Shown here: positions 5,078 to 11,638 of the stretch, piece after piece
Layout of the letters: the number at the start of each line of letters is the position of its first letter
Position numbering within the stretch: the first letter of the stretch is position 1
Assembly: GCA_947303225.1 (NCBI GenBank)
Contig: CAMYXG010000026.1
Span: 1-11,638, forward strand
Direction of reading: 5' to 3'
DNA length: 11,638 bases
DNA from: an uncultured Caryophanales bacterium
GTDB taxonomy: Bacteria > Bacillota_I > Bacilli_A > RF39 > UBA660
Translations under genes and position numbers: made by a program
The notes under the pieces: model-generated
Databases searched by the model: none
The model's input: the letters and a program-made list of their open reading frames with translations, nothing else
Told to the model about the DNA's origin: nothing

Positions 5078-5938
5078 ATGAAAAAAAAGAAAATAATAAT
5101 TGTTATTATTCTACTAGTGATTTCTATGTTTTTTCCAAAAACTGTTTTTGCTGATAGAGGACCTAAACCATCTATTGATATTAAAATTGAAAATTTAGAA
5201 ACTACGAATTATATTATTGATTTATTTGTTTATGATGAAAATGGAGATAATTATAATTCTAAAGCAGATTACAATGGAGGAGATGGATTAGAAGAAAAAT
5301 ATATAAAAAAACTCCATAGTATGAATTTGGATGGATGGATTTCAGAATCTACAAGATGGGAGAAATATGCACTCTTTGCAGAATGTGCTGGAAACATTTA
5401 TCACGAGCACACATTTAGCTATTTTGGTACACCTACAAGATATAAAATTATTATCATAAATAATGAAACAGATGAGTTAAAAGTATCAGAAGAGATTATA
5501 AGAAAAGAATTTAATAGCAGTATTAAAGTCGATTATGAAACAATGAGCTATAGTAATGATAGAAAGAGTGATAATAATAACGAAATCAATTATATTGAAA
5601 ATGATAGTAATATATGGAAGACACTAGCAATTGGAATAATTGATATAATAATTACAATAGTAATTGAACTATTAATTGCCCTTCTTTTAAATACAGGAAA
5701 CTATAAAATAATAGTGCTTACTAATTTTATAACGAATTTATTACTACAACTTTTACTTTTACTATTAGTTAATGACTATAAACTAGCTTTTATAATTGGA
5801 GAGATATTAGTCATAATAAGTGAGCTAATTATGTATTTACTAACATTTAAAAAATGTAGTAAATTAAAAATAGCAATTTATTGTATTTCTGCTAATATAG
5901 TCACGATAGCAAGTACTATCTTTATTTATAATTTTTAA
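5078..5938 (+). CDS. exported protein with four C-terminal membrane helices, function unknown
   Basis: The 286-residue protein has a clear signal peptide (KKKK, hydrophobic core, cleavage likely after VFA at residue 25). An extracytoplasmic domain of ~155 residues follows, starting DRGPKPSIDI and containing a Tyr/Trp/Gly-rich region with a conserved-looking EKYALFAECAG stretch (about 95-105). Four hydrophobic helices lie at about 182-204, 210-232, 234-256 and 263-284. I recall other Firmicute proteins that begin their mature part with ADxGPKPS and end in membrane helices; their role is not known to me. AAGGAG (5065-5070) sits 7 nt before the start. The gene follows a transmembrane XRE regulator and may be controlled by it, or interact with its external domain. 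The low-complexity Asn/Ser/Asp linker (158-176) separates the external and membrane halves. Confidence 0.72.
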   Translation: MKKKKIIIVIILLVISMFFPKTVFADRGPKPSIDIKIENLETTNYIIDLFVYDENGDNYNSKADYNGGDGLEEKYIKKLHSMNLDGWISESTRWEKYALFAECAGNIYHEHTFSYFGTPTRYKIIIINNETDELKVSEEIIRKEFNSSIKVDYETMSYSNDRKSDNNNEINYIENDSNIWKTLAIGIIDIIITIVIELLIALLLNTGNYKIIVLTNFITNLLLQLLLLLLVNDYKLAFIIGEILVIISELIMYLLTFKKCSKLKIAIYCISANIVTIASTIFIYNF

Positions 5939-5940
5939 AA

Positions 5941-6015
5941 ATGAATAAAGACAGCCATGGAAAAGACTCGTATCAAGTAATTGAAAAGAATACAAATCTA
6001 TTAAAAAAAGATTAA
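5941..6015 (+). other. 24-codon open frame, probable gene remnant or non-coding
   Basis: ATG 5941 opens a frame of 24 codons (MNKDSHGKDSYQV...) ending at TAA 6013-6015, directly before the ribosome binding site of the S66 gene. There is no ribosome binding site of its own, and the previous gene's stop is only 2 nt upstream. It may be translated by coupling, or be the tail of a lost gene. Confidence 0.2.
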
Positions 6016-6030
6016 AGGAGAGGAGTAAAT

Positions 6031-7125
6031 ATGAGACCACAAAGTTTAAAAAAAGGAGATAAGATTGCAATTGTTAGTTTATCAAGAGGAATACTTGGAA
6101 TGCCATTTGCAAAACATGAATTAGACTTAGGAATCAAAAGACTAAAGGAGTTTGGACTTGAACCTGTCATTATGCCAAACGCATTAAAAGATATGGATTA
6201 TTTATTTGATCATCCAGAAGAAAGAGCTAGTGATTTAAAACAAGCATTTCTGGATCCAGAAATTAAAGCTATTATAAATGCAATCGGTGGAGATGATACC
6301 TATAAAACAATTCCCTATTTAATGGAAGATGAAGAATTTATAAATGCTGTAAAAAATAATCCTAAAATATTTACAGGATTTTCTGATACAACCAATAATC
6401 ATATCATGTTTAATAAAATAGGCTTATCAACATTTTATGGACCATGTCTTTTAATTGATTTAGCTGAATTAGATAATGAAATGTTACCATATACCAAAGA
6501 TACATTTTTACAATTTTTTGAAGATAAAGATTCCTATGAGATAAAATCTAGTCCAGTATGGTATATGGATAGAGAAGATTTTTCACCATCTGCTCTAGGA
6601 ACATCAAGAATCATCAAAAAAGAGGAACATGGCTATGAAGTATTAAATGGAAAAGGAATAGTAACAGGAAAACTATTTGGAGGATGTATTGAAAGTTTAT
6701 ATGATGCTTATACAGGAGAAAGATATGGAGAAGAGAATAAAGTATATGAAAAATACCATCTTCTACCAACTATAGAAGAATGGAAAGAAAAAATACTATT
6801 TATAGAAACATCAGAAGAAAGAGTATCTCCAGAAAAATTAGAAACAATTTTAACATACTTTAAGGAAAAAGAAATACTTCAATCCGTAAAAGGAATATTA
6901 GTTGGAAAACCAATTGATGAACAATACTATGAAGAATACAAAGAAGTATATAAAAGAGTATTTCAAGATATTACAACACCAGTATTATATAATGTAAACT
7001 TTGGACATTCAGTCCCAAGATGTCTAATTCCATATGATGCAGAAGCAACTATTAATTATGATGAGAAAAGAATTATTATAAATGACTCAATATTAGAAAA
7101 AAGAGATGTTATCGCAAAGAAGTGA
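6031..7125 (+). CDS. S66-family LD-carboxypeptidase (LdcA/MccF-like)
   Basis: The family hydrolyses the bond between a meso-diaminopimelate (or Lys) and D-Ala in peptidoglycan peptides, or in MccF, the microcin C7 amide bond. The 364-residue protein has the N-terminal KKGDKIAIVSLS start, the AIGGDDT block (84-90), and the nucleophile elbow GFSDTT with Ser118. Glu259 in LFIETSEE and His326 in NFGHS complete the Ser-Glu-His triad. An insertion around 150-210 with Trp/Tyr-rich sequence is typical of the MccF-like branch, so antibiotic-peptide resistance is a real alternative to wall recycling. No signal peptide is present, so it acts in the cytoplasm. AAAGGAGAGGAG (6014-6025) precedes the start. 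Two wall-related genes follow after an intrinsic terminator that overlaps its 3' end. Confidence 0.88.
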   Translation: MRPQSLKKGDKIAIVSLSRGILGMPFAKHELDLGIKRLKEFGLEPVIMPNALKDMDYLFDHPEERASDLKQAFLDPEIKAIINAIGGDDTYKTIPYLMEDEEFINAVKNNPKIFTGFSDTTNNHIMFNKIGLSTFYGPCLLIDLAELDNEMLPYTKDTFLQFFEDKDSYEIKSSPVWYMDREDFSPSALGTSRIIKKEEHGYEVLNGKGIVTGKLFGGCIESLYDAYTGERYGEENKVYEKYHLLPTIEEWKEKILFIETSEERVSPEKLETILTYFKEKEILQSVKGILVGKPIDEQYYEEYKEVYKRVFQDITTPVLYNVNFGHSVPRCLIPYDAEATINYDEKRIIINDSILEKRDVIAKK

Positions 7126-7138
7126 TAACTCTCTTTTT
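7097..7138 (+). terminator. terminator overlapping the end of the S66 gene
   Basis: AAAAGAG plus GTTATC (7099-7113) pairs with GATAAC plus CTCTTTT (7124-7138) around a ~10-nt loop. The stop codon TGA 7123-7125 lies inside the hairpin. The A-rich and T-rich arms could work in both directions. Confidence 0.7.
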
Positions 7139-7183
7139 CACATTTAACAATAATAATACATAAAATAGTACAGGAGGGATCAT

Positions 7184-7522
7184 ATGCTAAATATCGATTA
7201 CTTAAGACAATTATTACTCATATCTATTGCATTAAGTGTTATTACCTGCACTATAATTCAAAAAACAAAGCATTTATTTAATAATAGTAAATGGATTTCT
7301 TTTTATTCATTTCTAATAAACTTAGTAGTAGGAGTTATCTTTTGTATTACCTTTACAAATATTACATTTCCGAATAGTCTTTGGATAGGATTATTTTCTT
7401 TTTTAGGTGCAGATTCTATCTATAAAACATTAGAAGGAAAACTATCATCTTATTCAGAAATAATAGAAGAAAAAACAATCAAGATACCAAAAGAAAATAT
7501 AATTAATAAGGAGGAAAAATAA
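7184..7522 (+). CDS. holin-like small membrane protein
   Basis: The 112-residue protein has three hydrophobic segments (about residues 8-26, 37-57 and 66-82) and a charged C-terminal tail (IEEKTIKIPKENIINKEEK), the shape of a phage holin. The LWIGLFSFLGADSIYKTLEGK block resembles holins I know from prophages of gut Firmicutes. In phages such proteins open the membrane so that an endolysin without signal peptide reaches the wall. AGGAGG (7172-7177) lies 6 nt before the start. The stop overlaps the start of the M23 gene (TAATG, 1 nt shared), so the two are translated together. No other phage genes are near, so this may be a domesticated pair. No -35/-10 pair is convincing in the 58-nt spacer before it. 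Confidence 0.72.
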   Translation: MLNIDYLRQLLLISIALSVITCTIIQKTKHLFNNSKWISFYSFLINLVVGVIFCITFTNITFPNSLWIGLFSFLGADSIYKTLEGKLSSYSEIIEEKTIKIPKENIINKEEK

Positions 7523-8196
7523 TGGAAAAGCCCCTATTTCCAAGTGAATATATGAGAATTACACAAGGATATATGGAGGGAACACATCTAGATAGCTATG
7601 CAATCGATAATGCCGGAAAAGATAGTGGAATCAGTGATATTTATGCACCATTCACAGGAATTGTTAAAAAGATATATGCAAATGATGCGAATGAAGTTTG
7701 GTTAGAAAGTATAGAACCAGTAGAATATCCAGATGGAACAAAAGATTATATGACAGTACTATTTGCTCATGATAATGATGTAAGTAATTTATTTGTAGGA
7801 AAAAGAATTCGTCAAAAAGAAGTTTTTTATCAAGAAGGTAAAAAAGGAAATGTTACTGGAAATCATTGTCATATAGAATGTGGAAAAGGAAAATTTGAAG
7901 GAACAGGTTGGCATAAGAATAACGCGGGATATTGGAGTATTAATAATGGTAAAAAACCAGAAGAATGTTTTTGGATAGAAGATAATATAAAAGTAATGAA
8001 TAATAATGGTTATGCATTTAAAAAAATATCCACAAATAATGTGGAAAAAACAGAAATAAATAAAAATCCCACAAATAATGTGGAAAAAAACAATTCATTA
8101 AAGAAAGCTAAAACAACCTTTGTCGCAACAAAAACAGATTTATATGGAGTATATTTAAAAGAAAATGATATATTAACAATAGAAGAATTAACCTAA
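7522..8196 (+). CDS. M23-type peptidoglycan endopeptidase (phage-type endolysin without signal peptide)
   Basis: The 224-residue protein has an N-terminal M23/LytM-like domain (about residues 8-155). Zinc ligands and partners are visible: His22 and Asp29 in THLDSYAID, His83 in LFAHDN and the HxH motif His115-Cys-His117 in TGNHCHIECG. Such enzymes cut peptide cross-bridges of peptidoglycan. The wide H-x6-D spacing and the YAIDNAG sequence resemble phage-encoded M23 enzymes. There is no signal peptide, which fits release by the coupled upstream holin-like protein. A linker with a 13-residue repeat (TNNVEK at about 171 and 184) leads to a short C-terminal part (KTTFVATKTDLYGVY), perhaps a reduced wall-binding unit. 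GGAGG (7510-7514) is 7 nt before the start. The 3' end overlaps the convergent transporter gene by 9 nt. Confidence 0.82.
   Translation: MEKPLFPSEYMRITQGYMEGTHLDSYAIDNAGKDSGISDIYAPFTGIVKKIYANDANEVWLESIEPVEYPDGTKDYMTVLFAHDNDVSNLFVGKRIRQKEVFYQEGKKGNVTGNHCHIECGKGKFEGTGWHKNNAGYWSINNGKKPEECFWIEDNIKVMNNNGYAFKKISTNNVEKTEINKNPTNNVEKNNSLKKAKTTFVATKTDLYGVYLKENDILTIEELT
8030..8083 (+). repeat. two copies of a small palindromic repeat inside the M23 gene linker
   Basis: CCACAAATAATGTGG occurs at 8030-8044 and again at 8069-8083, 39 nt (13 codons) apart, each followed by six or more A. Each copy is itself an inverted repeat CCACA/TGTGG with an AATAA loop. Confidence 0.85.
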
Positions 8197-8988
8197 TACT
8201 AATTCTAATACCATCATAATAGAAAAACCTAACATGTTGAAAAGGGTCATAAGGCCTTTTTTTTCATTACTTTGACTTTCTGGAATCAATTCTAATATAA
8301 TGACAAACATCATAGCACCAGCTGTAAAAGATAAAATAAAGGGTAGTATTGTTTGAATTTTCAAAACTAAAAGTGCACCAATACAAGCAAAAATAGGTTC
8401 TACTAAGGCACTAAAAGAACCAAATAGGAAAGATTTCCATCGAGAAAGATTCTCACGTCTCATAGGCAAACTAATAGCACTTCCTTCTGGAAAATTTTGA
8501 ATAGCTATACCAATAGTTAATGCAATAGCAGAAGCAAGAGAAATGGATTGAGAAGAATATGGAATAGAAGCATAAGCAACGCCCAATACAAGACCTTCCG
8601 GAATATTATGAAGAGTAATAGAAATAAACAACATAAGACATCTTCGAAAACTAGATTTTTGAGCTCTATGAAAAGACTGAGAAAAAAAATCAAGAAGACA
8701 GTTTCCTAAAAATAATAGCCCCCCTCCACAACAAAAACCAACTAAAACAATTAGCCAAGTAGTTAGATGAAGTCTTTCCGATATCTCAATAGCAGGACTT
8801 AATAAAGAAAAGAAAGAAGCAGATAACATAATTCCTGCTGAAATAGCTAACATAGAATCCATAATAGTTTTATGTATTTTTTGAAAAAAGAAAACAATCG
8901 CAGCTCCTAACATAGTAATAGAAAGAGTAAAAAATCCTGCTAGTAAAGCTTGAAACACAGGATGAATTTGATCAAAATAATAAAACAT
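8188..8988 (-). CDS. ZIP-family divalent metal (zinc) transporter
   Basis: ZIP proteins carry Zn2+, and often Fe2+ or Mn2+, across the cytoplasmic membrane; in bacteria ZupT is the importer type. The 266-residue protein is almost wholly hydrophobic, with about eight membrane helices. The metal-site motifs are in place: HNIPEG (127-132) in helix 4, NFPEGSAI (165-172) in helix 5 and ELIPES (233-238) near the end. The His-rich loop between helices 3 and 4 is short here, as in GufA-like members. The in-frame ATG at 9000 has no ribosome binding site, whereas GGTGAT (8993-8998, minus strand) lies just ahead of the ATG at 8988, so I start there. It is convergent with the M23 gene, with a 9-nt overlap at the stops, and divergent from essC. 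Metal control is likely but no operator is evident. Confidence 0.9.
   Translation of the reverse strand: MFYYFDQIHPVFQALLAGFFTLSITMLGAAIVFFFQKIHKTIMDSMLAISAGIMLSASFFSLLSPAIEISERLHLTTWLIVLVGFCCGGGLLFLGNCLLDFFSQSFHRAQKSSFRRCLMLFISITLHNIPEGLVLGVAYASIPYSSQSISLASAIALTIGIAIQNFPEGSAISLPMRRENLSRWKSFLFGSFSALVEPIFACIGALLVLKIQTILPFILSFTAGAMMFVIILELIPESQSNEKKGLMTLFNMLGFSIMMVLELVLG
8240..8264 (+). terminator. possible terminator of the holin/M23 pair inside the transporter gene
   Basis: AAAAGG (8240-8245) pairs with CCTTTT (8255-8260) and the T-run continues to 8264. It sits 44 nt after the M23 stop, within the opposite-strand ZIP coding region. Confidence 0.45.
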
Positions 8989-9063
8989 TAATATCACCAT
9001 TGTAAAATATGTAATCTAATAAAAAAAGTTCAAAATAAAAATAAATAAATAGTGAAAAGTTTA

Positions 9064-9092
9064 TTGAAAAAGTATTGAAAAAAAGATATAAT
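9064..9092 (+). promoter_or_regulatory. sigma-A promoter of essC
   Basis: TTGAAA (9064-9069), a 17-nt spacer and a perfect TATAAT (9087-9092). The start would be near 9099, about 30 nt before the GTG start of essC. The rest of the 9001-9063 spacer is A-rich without clear features. Confidence 0.8.
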
Positions 9093-9128
9093 AAATTATA
9101 TAACTAGAATAATATGGGGTGATCACTA

Positions 9129-11638
9129 GTGATAGTTCGATTAATCAAAAAGAAAAAAATTTCAAACTTTTCCTTACCAACTAAAGTATCTGGAAATTAC
9201 TGGATTACTGACCATGATTATTTAGGAAATACTAGAAATCTTATTAATGTTGAAGAATGTAATGGACAATGGAAAATAAAAAGTGACTTTGAAACAAAGA
9301 TTATGTCCGGAGAAAGAGAAGTAGATTCAGCTATATTAATGGACTATAGTTTGTATTTCTTAAAAATAAATACAGATAATGAATATGTAATTTTATATTG
9401 TTCACCATCTGTAGAAAGAAAAATTGTCAGATATCATTTAAAAGAACAAACGGATATTTTAATTGGAACGGATAATAGAGCACAAATATACTATAATTTT
9501 CCACTAGTATCACGTCAACAAACTAGATTAGTATATAATAATGGTACATGGGTAGTACAAGACTTAAATAGTAAATATGGAACATATGTAAACAATGTTG
9601 CGATTACAGCCAAACAGTTAGAATATGGTGATATTGTTTTTATTATGGGATTAAAAATCATTTTAATGAAAGATAGTTTTATTATAAATGATTTAGGATC
9701 AAATTTAAGAATAGATAATATGGCCTTTGAAGTAGAAACTCCAATTGCTCAAAATCAAACATCTTATGATAATCCAGATGAGGAAGGAATTGAATTCTAT
9801 AGAGAAGAAGACTATTTCTATCGTGCTCCAAGATTTAAAACAGGAATTGAAGAAACTGTAATTGGAATAGATCCTCCACCAGGAAAAGAAGAAGAAGATA
9901 AAACTCCTATGATTTATACCATTGGACCTATGTTAACAATGGCAATGATGTCTATGACTATGGGATATAATTCTTTAATGGGAGTCATTAATGGATCAGC
10001 AGATCTTGGGTCAGCTATGCCATCTCTTTTAATGTCAGGTGCTATGATTTCTACTATGCTATTATGGCCAAATCTTCAAAGAAGATATCAGAAAAAGCAA
10101 CGTAGAAAAGCAGAAAAAGAAAGATTAACGAAGTATCATGAATACCTAGAAGGAAAAAAAGAAAAAATACAAACGGAAATCAAAATTCAACGTCAAATAT
10201 TAATTGATAATTATCCACCAATATCTCAAATAAAAGAAATAATTTATCAAAAAAAGAGAAACTTATGGGAAAGAGAAATTGAACAAGAAGACTTCTTAGA
10301 CTTAAGAGTAGGAGTTGGTTCAACAGAACTAAGAGGACAAATCAATATTCCAGAAGAACACTTCTCACTAAAAGATGATGATTTATTAAAAGAAGTATAT
10401 GAAGTGGGAGCAACTTCCAGAACACTAGAAAATGTTCCAGTATCCTTAAATTTTGTCCAAAAAAATATAGTAGCAATTATTGGAAATGCAGTAAATAAAA
10501 AACAATTCATGGATGGTTTGATTCTTCAAATGTTGACATACCATAGTTATGAAGATTTAAAAATAGTAATCTTAACAAACGAACAAAACGAATCAAATTG
10601 GGATTATTTAAAGATAGCCCCTCATAATTGGAATAATAATCGTTCTGTCCGTTATTTTGCAACTAACTTAGATGAAGCAAAAGAAATATCACTTGAATTA
10701 GAAAAAGAAATGCAAGCTCGTAAGTTTAAAGATAATAATGGAAAAATGGAATTAAGTGGTATTGATTATCATAAATATCATCCATATTATATGATTATTA
10801 CCGATGATTATAAATTAGTACGTGACATCGAATTGGTTAAAGATGTAGCAGAAATGCCAATTAATTATGGATTCAGCTTAATTGTAGTGAGTCCAAGATT
10901 AGTAAATATTCCAAATGAATGTAAAACATTTATTAGTGTTGGTGATAAAAAGTCTGGTATTTTTGAAAGTGAATTAGTATCTAATAAGCAAAAAGAGTTT
11001 GTTGCGGACTTTGATCCAACTTTGAATATTTATGAGTGCTGTAAAATTTTAGCTAATATTCCAATTGATATTGCTAGAGAAAATAGAAATCTACCTTCAA
11101 GTGTCTCTTTCCTAGAAATGTACAATGTAGGTATGATTGAACAATTAAATATTTTAAATCGTTGGAAAAGTAATGATCCTACCAAAACATTGCAAGCCCC
11201 AATAGGACTTGATAAGTCAAGAGAATTATTCAAACTAGACTTACACGAAAAGGCACATGGACCACATGGATTAATTGCAGGAATGACAGGTTCTGGTAAG
11301 TCAGAATTTATTATAACTTATATTTTGTCAATGGCTTTAAACTATCATCCATATGAAGTATCCTTTATCTTAATCGACTATAAAGGTGGAGGATTAACAG
11401 GTGCTTTTGAAAACCGTGAAACAGGAGTAAAATTACCTCATTTAGCAGGAACTATTACAAACCTAGATACGGTTGAGATGAATCGATCTTTAGCATCTAT
11501 TCAATCAGAATTAAGAAAACGTCAGCGTCTATTTAATCAAGCAAGAGATAAGTTAGATGAAAGTACGATTGATATTTACAAATATCAAAGCTTATATAGA
11601 AGAGGCCAAGTAGATAAGCCAATCTCTCATTTGTTTAT
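9129..11638 (+). CDS. essC: EssC, type VII (T7SSb) secretion system ATPase, 3' end outside window
   Basis: EssC is the membrane motor of the Firmicute type VII system, which exports WXG100 and LXG proteins. The frame starts at GTG 9129, with GGGGTGAT (9116-9123) upstream and an in-frame stop at 9120-9122, and is open for 836 codons to the right edge. Residues 1-185 contain a degenerate first and a clear second FHA domain (GTDNRAQ at 113, Ser128-Arg129, DLNSKYGTYVNN at 145-156). Two membrane segments follow (about 261-312), then a charged region and a nucleotide-binding-like part. The first FtsK/SpoIIIE ATPase module starts near residue 690 and has Walker A GMTGSGKS (718-725) and a Walker B-like strand FILIDYKGGG with Asp750. 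Full EssC proteins are about 1450-1500 residues, so roughly half is present. No WXG100 or Ess/Yuk partner gene lies upstream; they may lie downstream. Confidence 0.93.
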   Translation, partial: MIVRLIKKKKISNFSLPTKVSGNYWITDHDYLGNTRNLINVEECNGQWKIKSDFETKIMSGEREVDSAILMDYSLYFLKINTDNEYVILYCSPSVERKIVRYHLKEQTDILIGTDNRAQIYYNFPLVSRQQTRLVYNNGTWVVQDLNSKYGTYVNNVAITAKQLEYGDIVFIMGLKIILMKDSFIINDLGSNLRIDNMAFEVETPIAQNQTSYDNPDEEGIEFYREEDYFYRAPRFKTGIEETVIGIDPPPGKEEEDKTPMIYTIGPMLTMAMMSMTMGYNSLMGVINGSADLGSAMPSLLMSGAMISTMLLWPNLQRRYQKKQRRKAEKERLTKYHEYLEGKKEKIQTEIKIQRQILIDNYPPISQIKEIIYQKKRNLWEREIEQEDFLDLRVGVGSTELRGQINIPEEHFSLKDDDLLKEVYEVGATSRTLENVPVSLNFVQKNIVAIIGNAVNKKQFMDGLILQMLTYHSYEDLKIVILTNEQNESNWDYLKIAPHNWNNNRSVRYFATNLDEAKEISLELEKEMQARKFKDNNGKMELSGIDYHKYHPYYMIITDDYKLVRDIELVKDVAEMPINYGFSLIVVSPRLVNIPNECKTFISVGDKKSGIFESELVSNKQKEFVADFDPTLNIYECCKILANIPIDIARENRNLPSSVSFLEMYNVGMIEQLNILNRWKSNDPTKTLQAPIGLDKSRELFKLDLHEKAHGPHGLIAGMTGSGKSEFIITYILSMALNYHPYEVSFILIDYKGGGLTGAFENRETGVKLPHLAGTITNLDTVEMNRSLASIQSELRKRQRLFNQARDKLDESTIDIYKYQSLYRRGQVDKPISHLF

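Noticed and set aside
5864..6070. Minus-strand frame across the 5078 gene end and the S66 start
   Set aside because: It spans two plus-strand gene ends and the S66 ribosome binding site and shows no own signals or recognisable protein.
8030..8083. CRISPR-like repeats
   Set aside because: Only two 15-base units lie inside a coding frame in multiples of three, with no array or cas genes.
10247..11233. Two minus-strand frames (10247-10510 and 11030-11233) inside essC
   Set aside because: Both are antisense to a continuous, clearly recognisable EssC reading frame.

Overview
The window reads as chromosomal DNA of a low-GC, Gram-positive Bacillota, probably an uncultured gut-type Bacilli or Erysipelotrichia relative. 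Evidence: very AT-rich genes with A/T-ending codons, strong AGGAGG-type ribosome binding sites, sigma-A promoters with 16-17 nt spacers, the rplM-rpsI pair behind a Firmicutes-style leader, a short EpsC-like serine acetyltransferase, and a type VII secretion ATPase of the Firmicutes (EssC) kind. Tryptophan is read from TGG and no gene needs an in-frame TGA, so the standard bacterial code is assumed.

Layout. 1-615 is the 3' part of a secreted or pilin-like gene. Its last ~60 codons change abruptly in composition (from very AT-rich to about half GC, NNY codons, rich in Tyr/Ser/Gly/Asp/Cys) and look hypervariable. A GC-rich non-coding block (616-740) follows, with a 10-bp hairpin closed by a GATA loop. 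840-1861 is the rplM-rpsI operon with promoter, leader hairpin/pseudoknot and terminator. 1862-3030 holds two similar small structured RNA candidates (each with a conserved short hairpin, a variable long hairpin and a terminator) around a 44-aa orphan small gene and cysE. 3120-5938 is a group of membrane and regulatory genes: two XRE-type regulators fused to membrane segments (one with a zinc ribbon), an 87-aa orphan, and a signal-peptide protein with four C-terminal membrane helices. 6031-8196 carries cell-wall genes: an S66 LD-carboxypeptidase, then a holin-like protein translationally coupled to an M23-type endopeptidase. A ZIP metal transporter lies convergently at 8188-8988. From 9129 to the right edge runs the first ~836 codons of essC with its own strong promoter.

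How it fits together. Housekeeping translation and cysteine synthesis genes are interspersed with accessory surface functions. The most unusual signals are the composition break in the first gene plus its downstream hairpin, which together resemble the target end of a diversity-generating retroelement or a cassette-exchange surface gene (no reverse transcriptase or template is visible here), and the two related RNA elements. The wall hydrolases and holin lie just upstream of the type VII ATPase and could either be a domesticated phage lysis pair or serve wall passage; the sequence does not decide between these.
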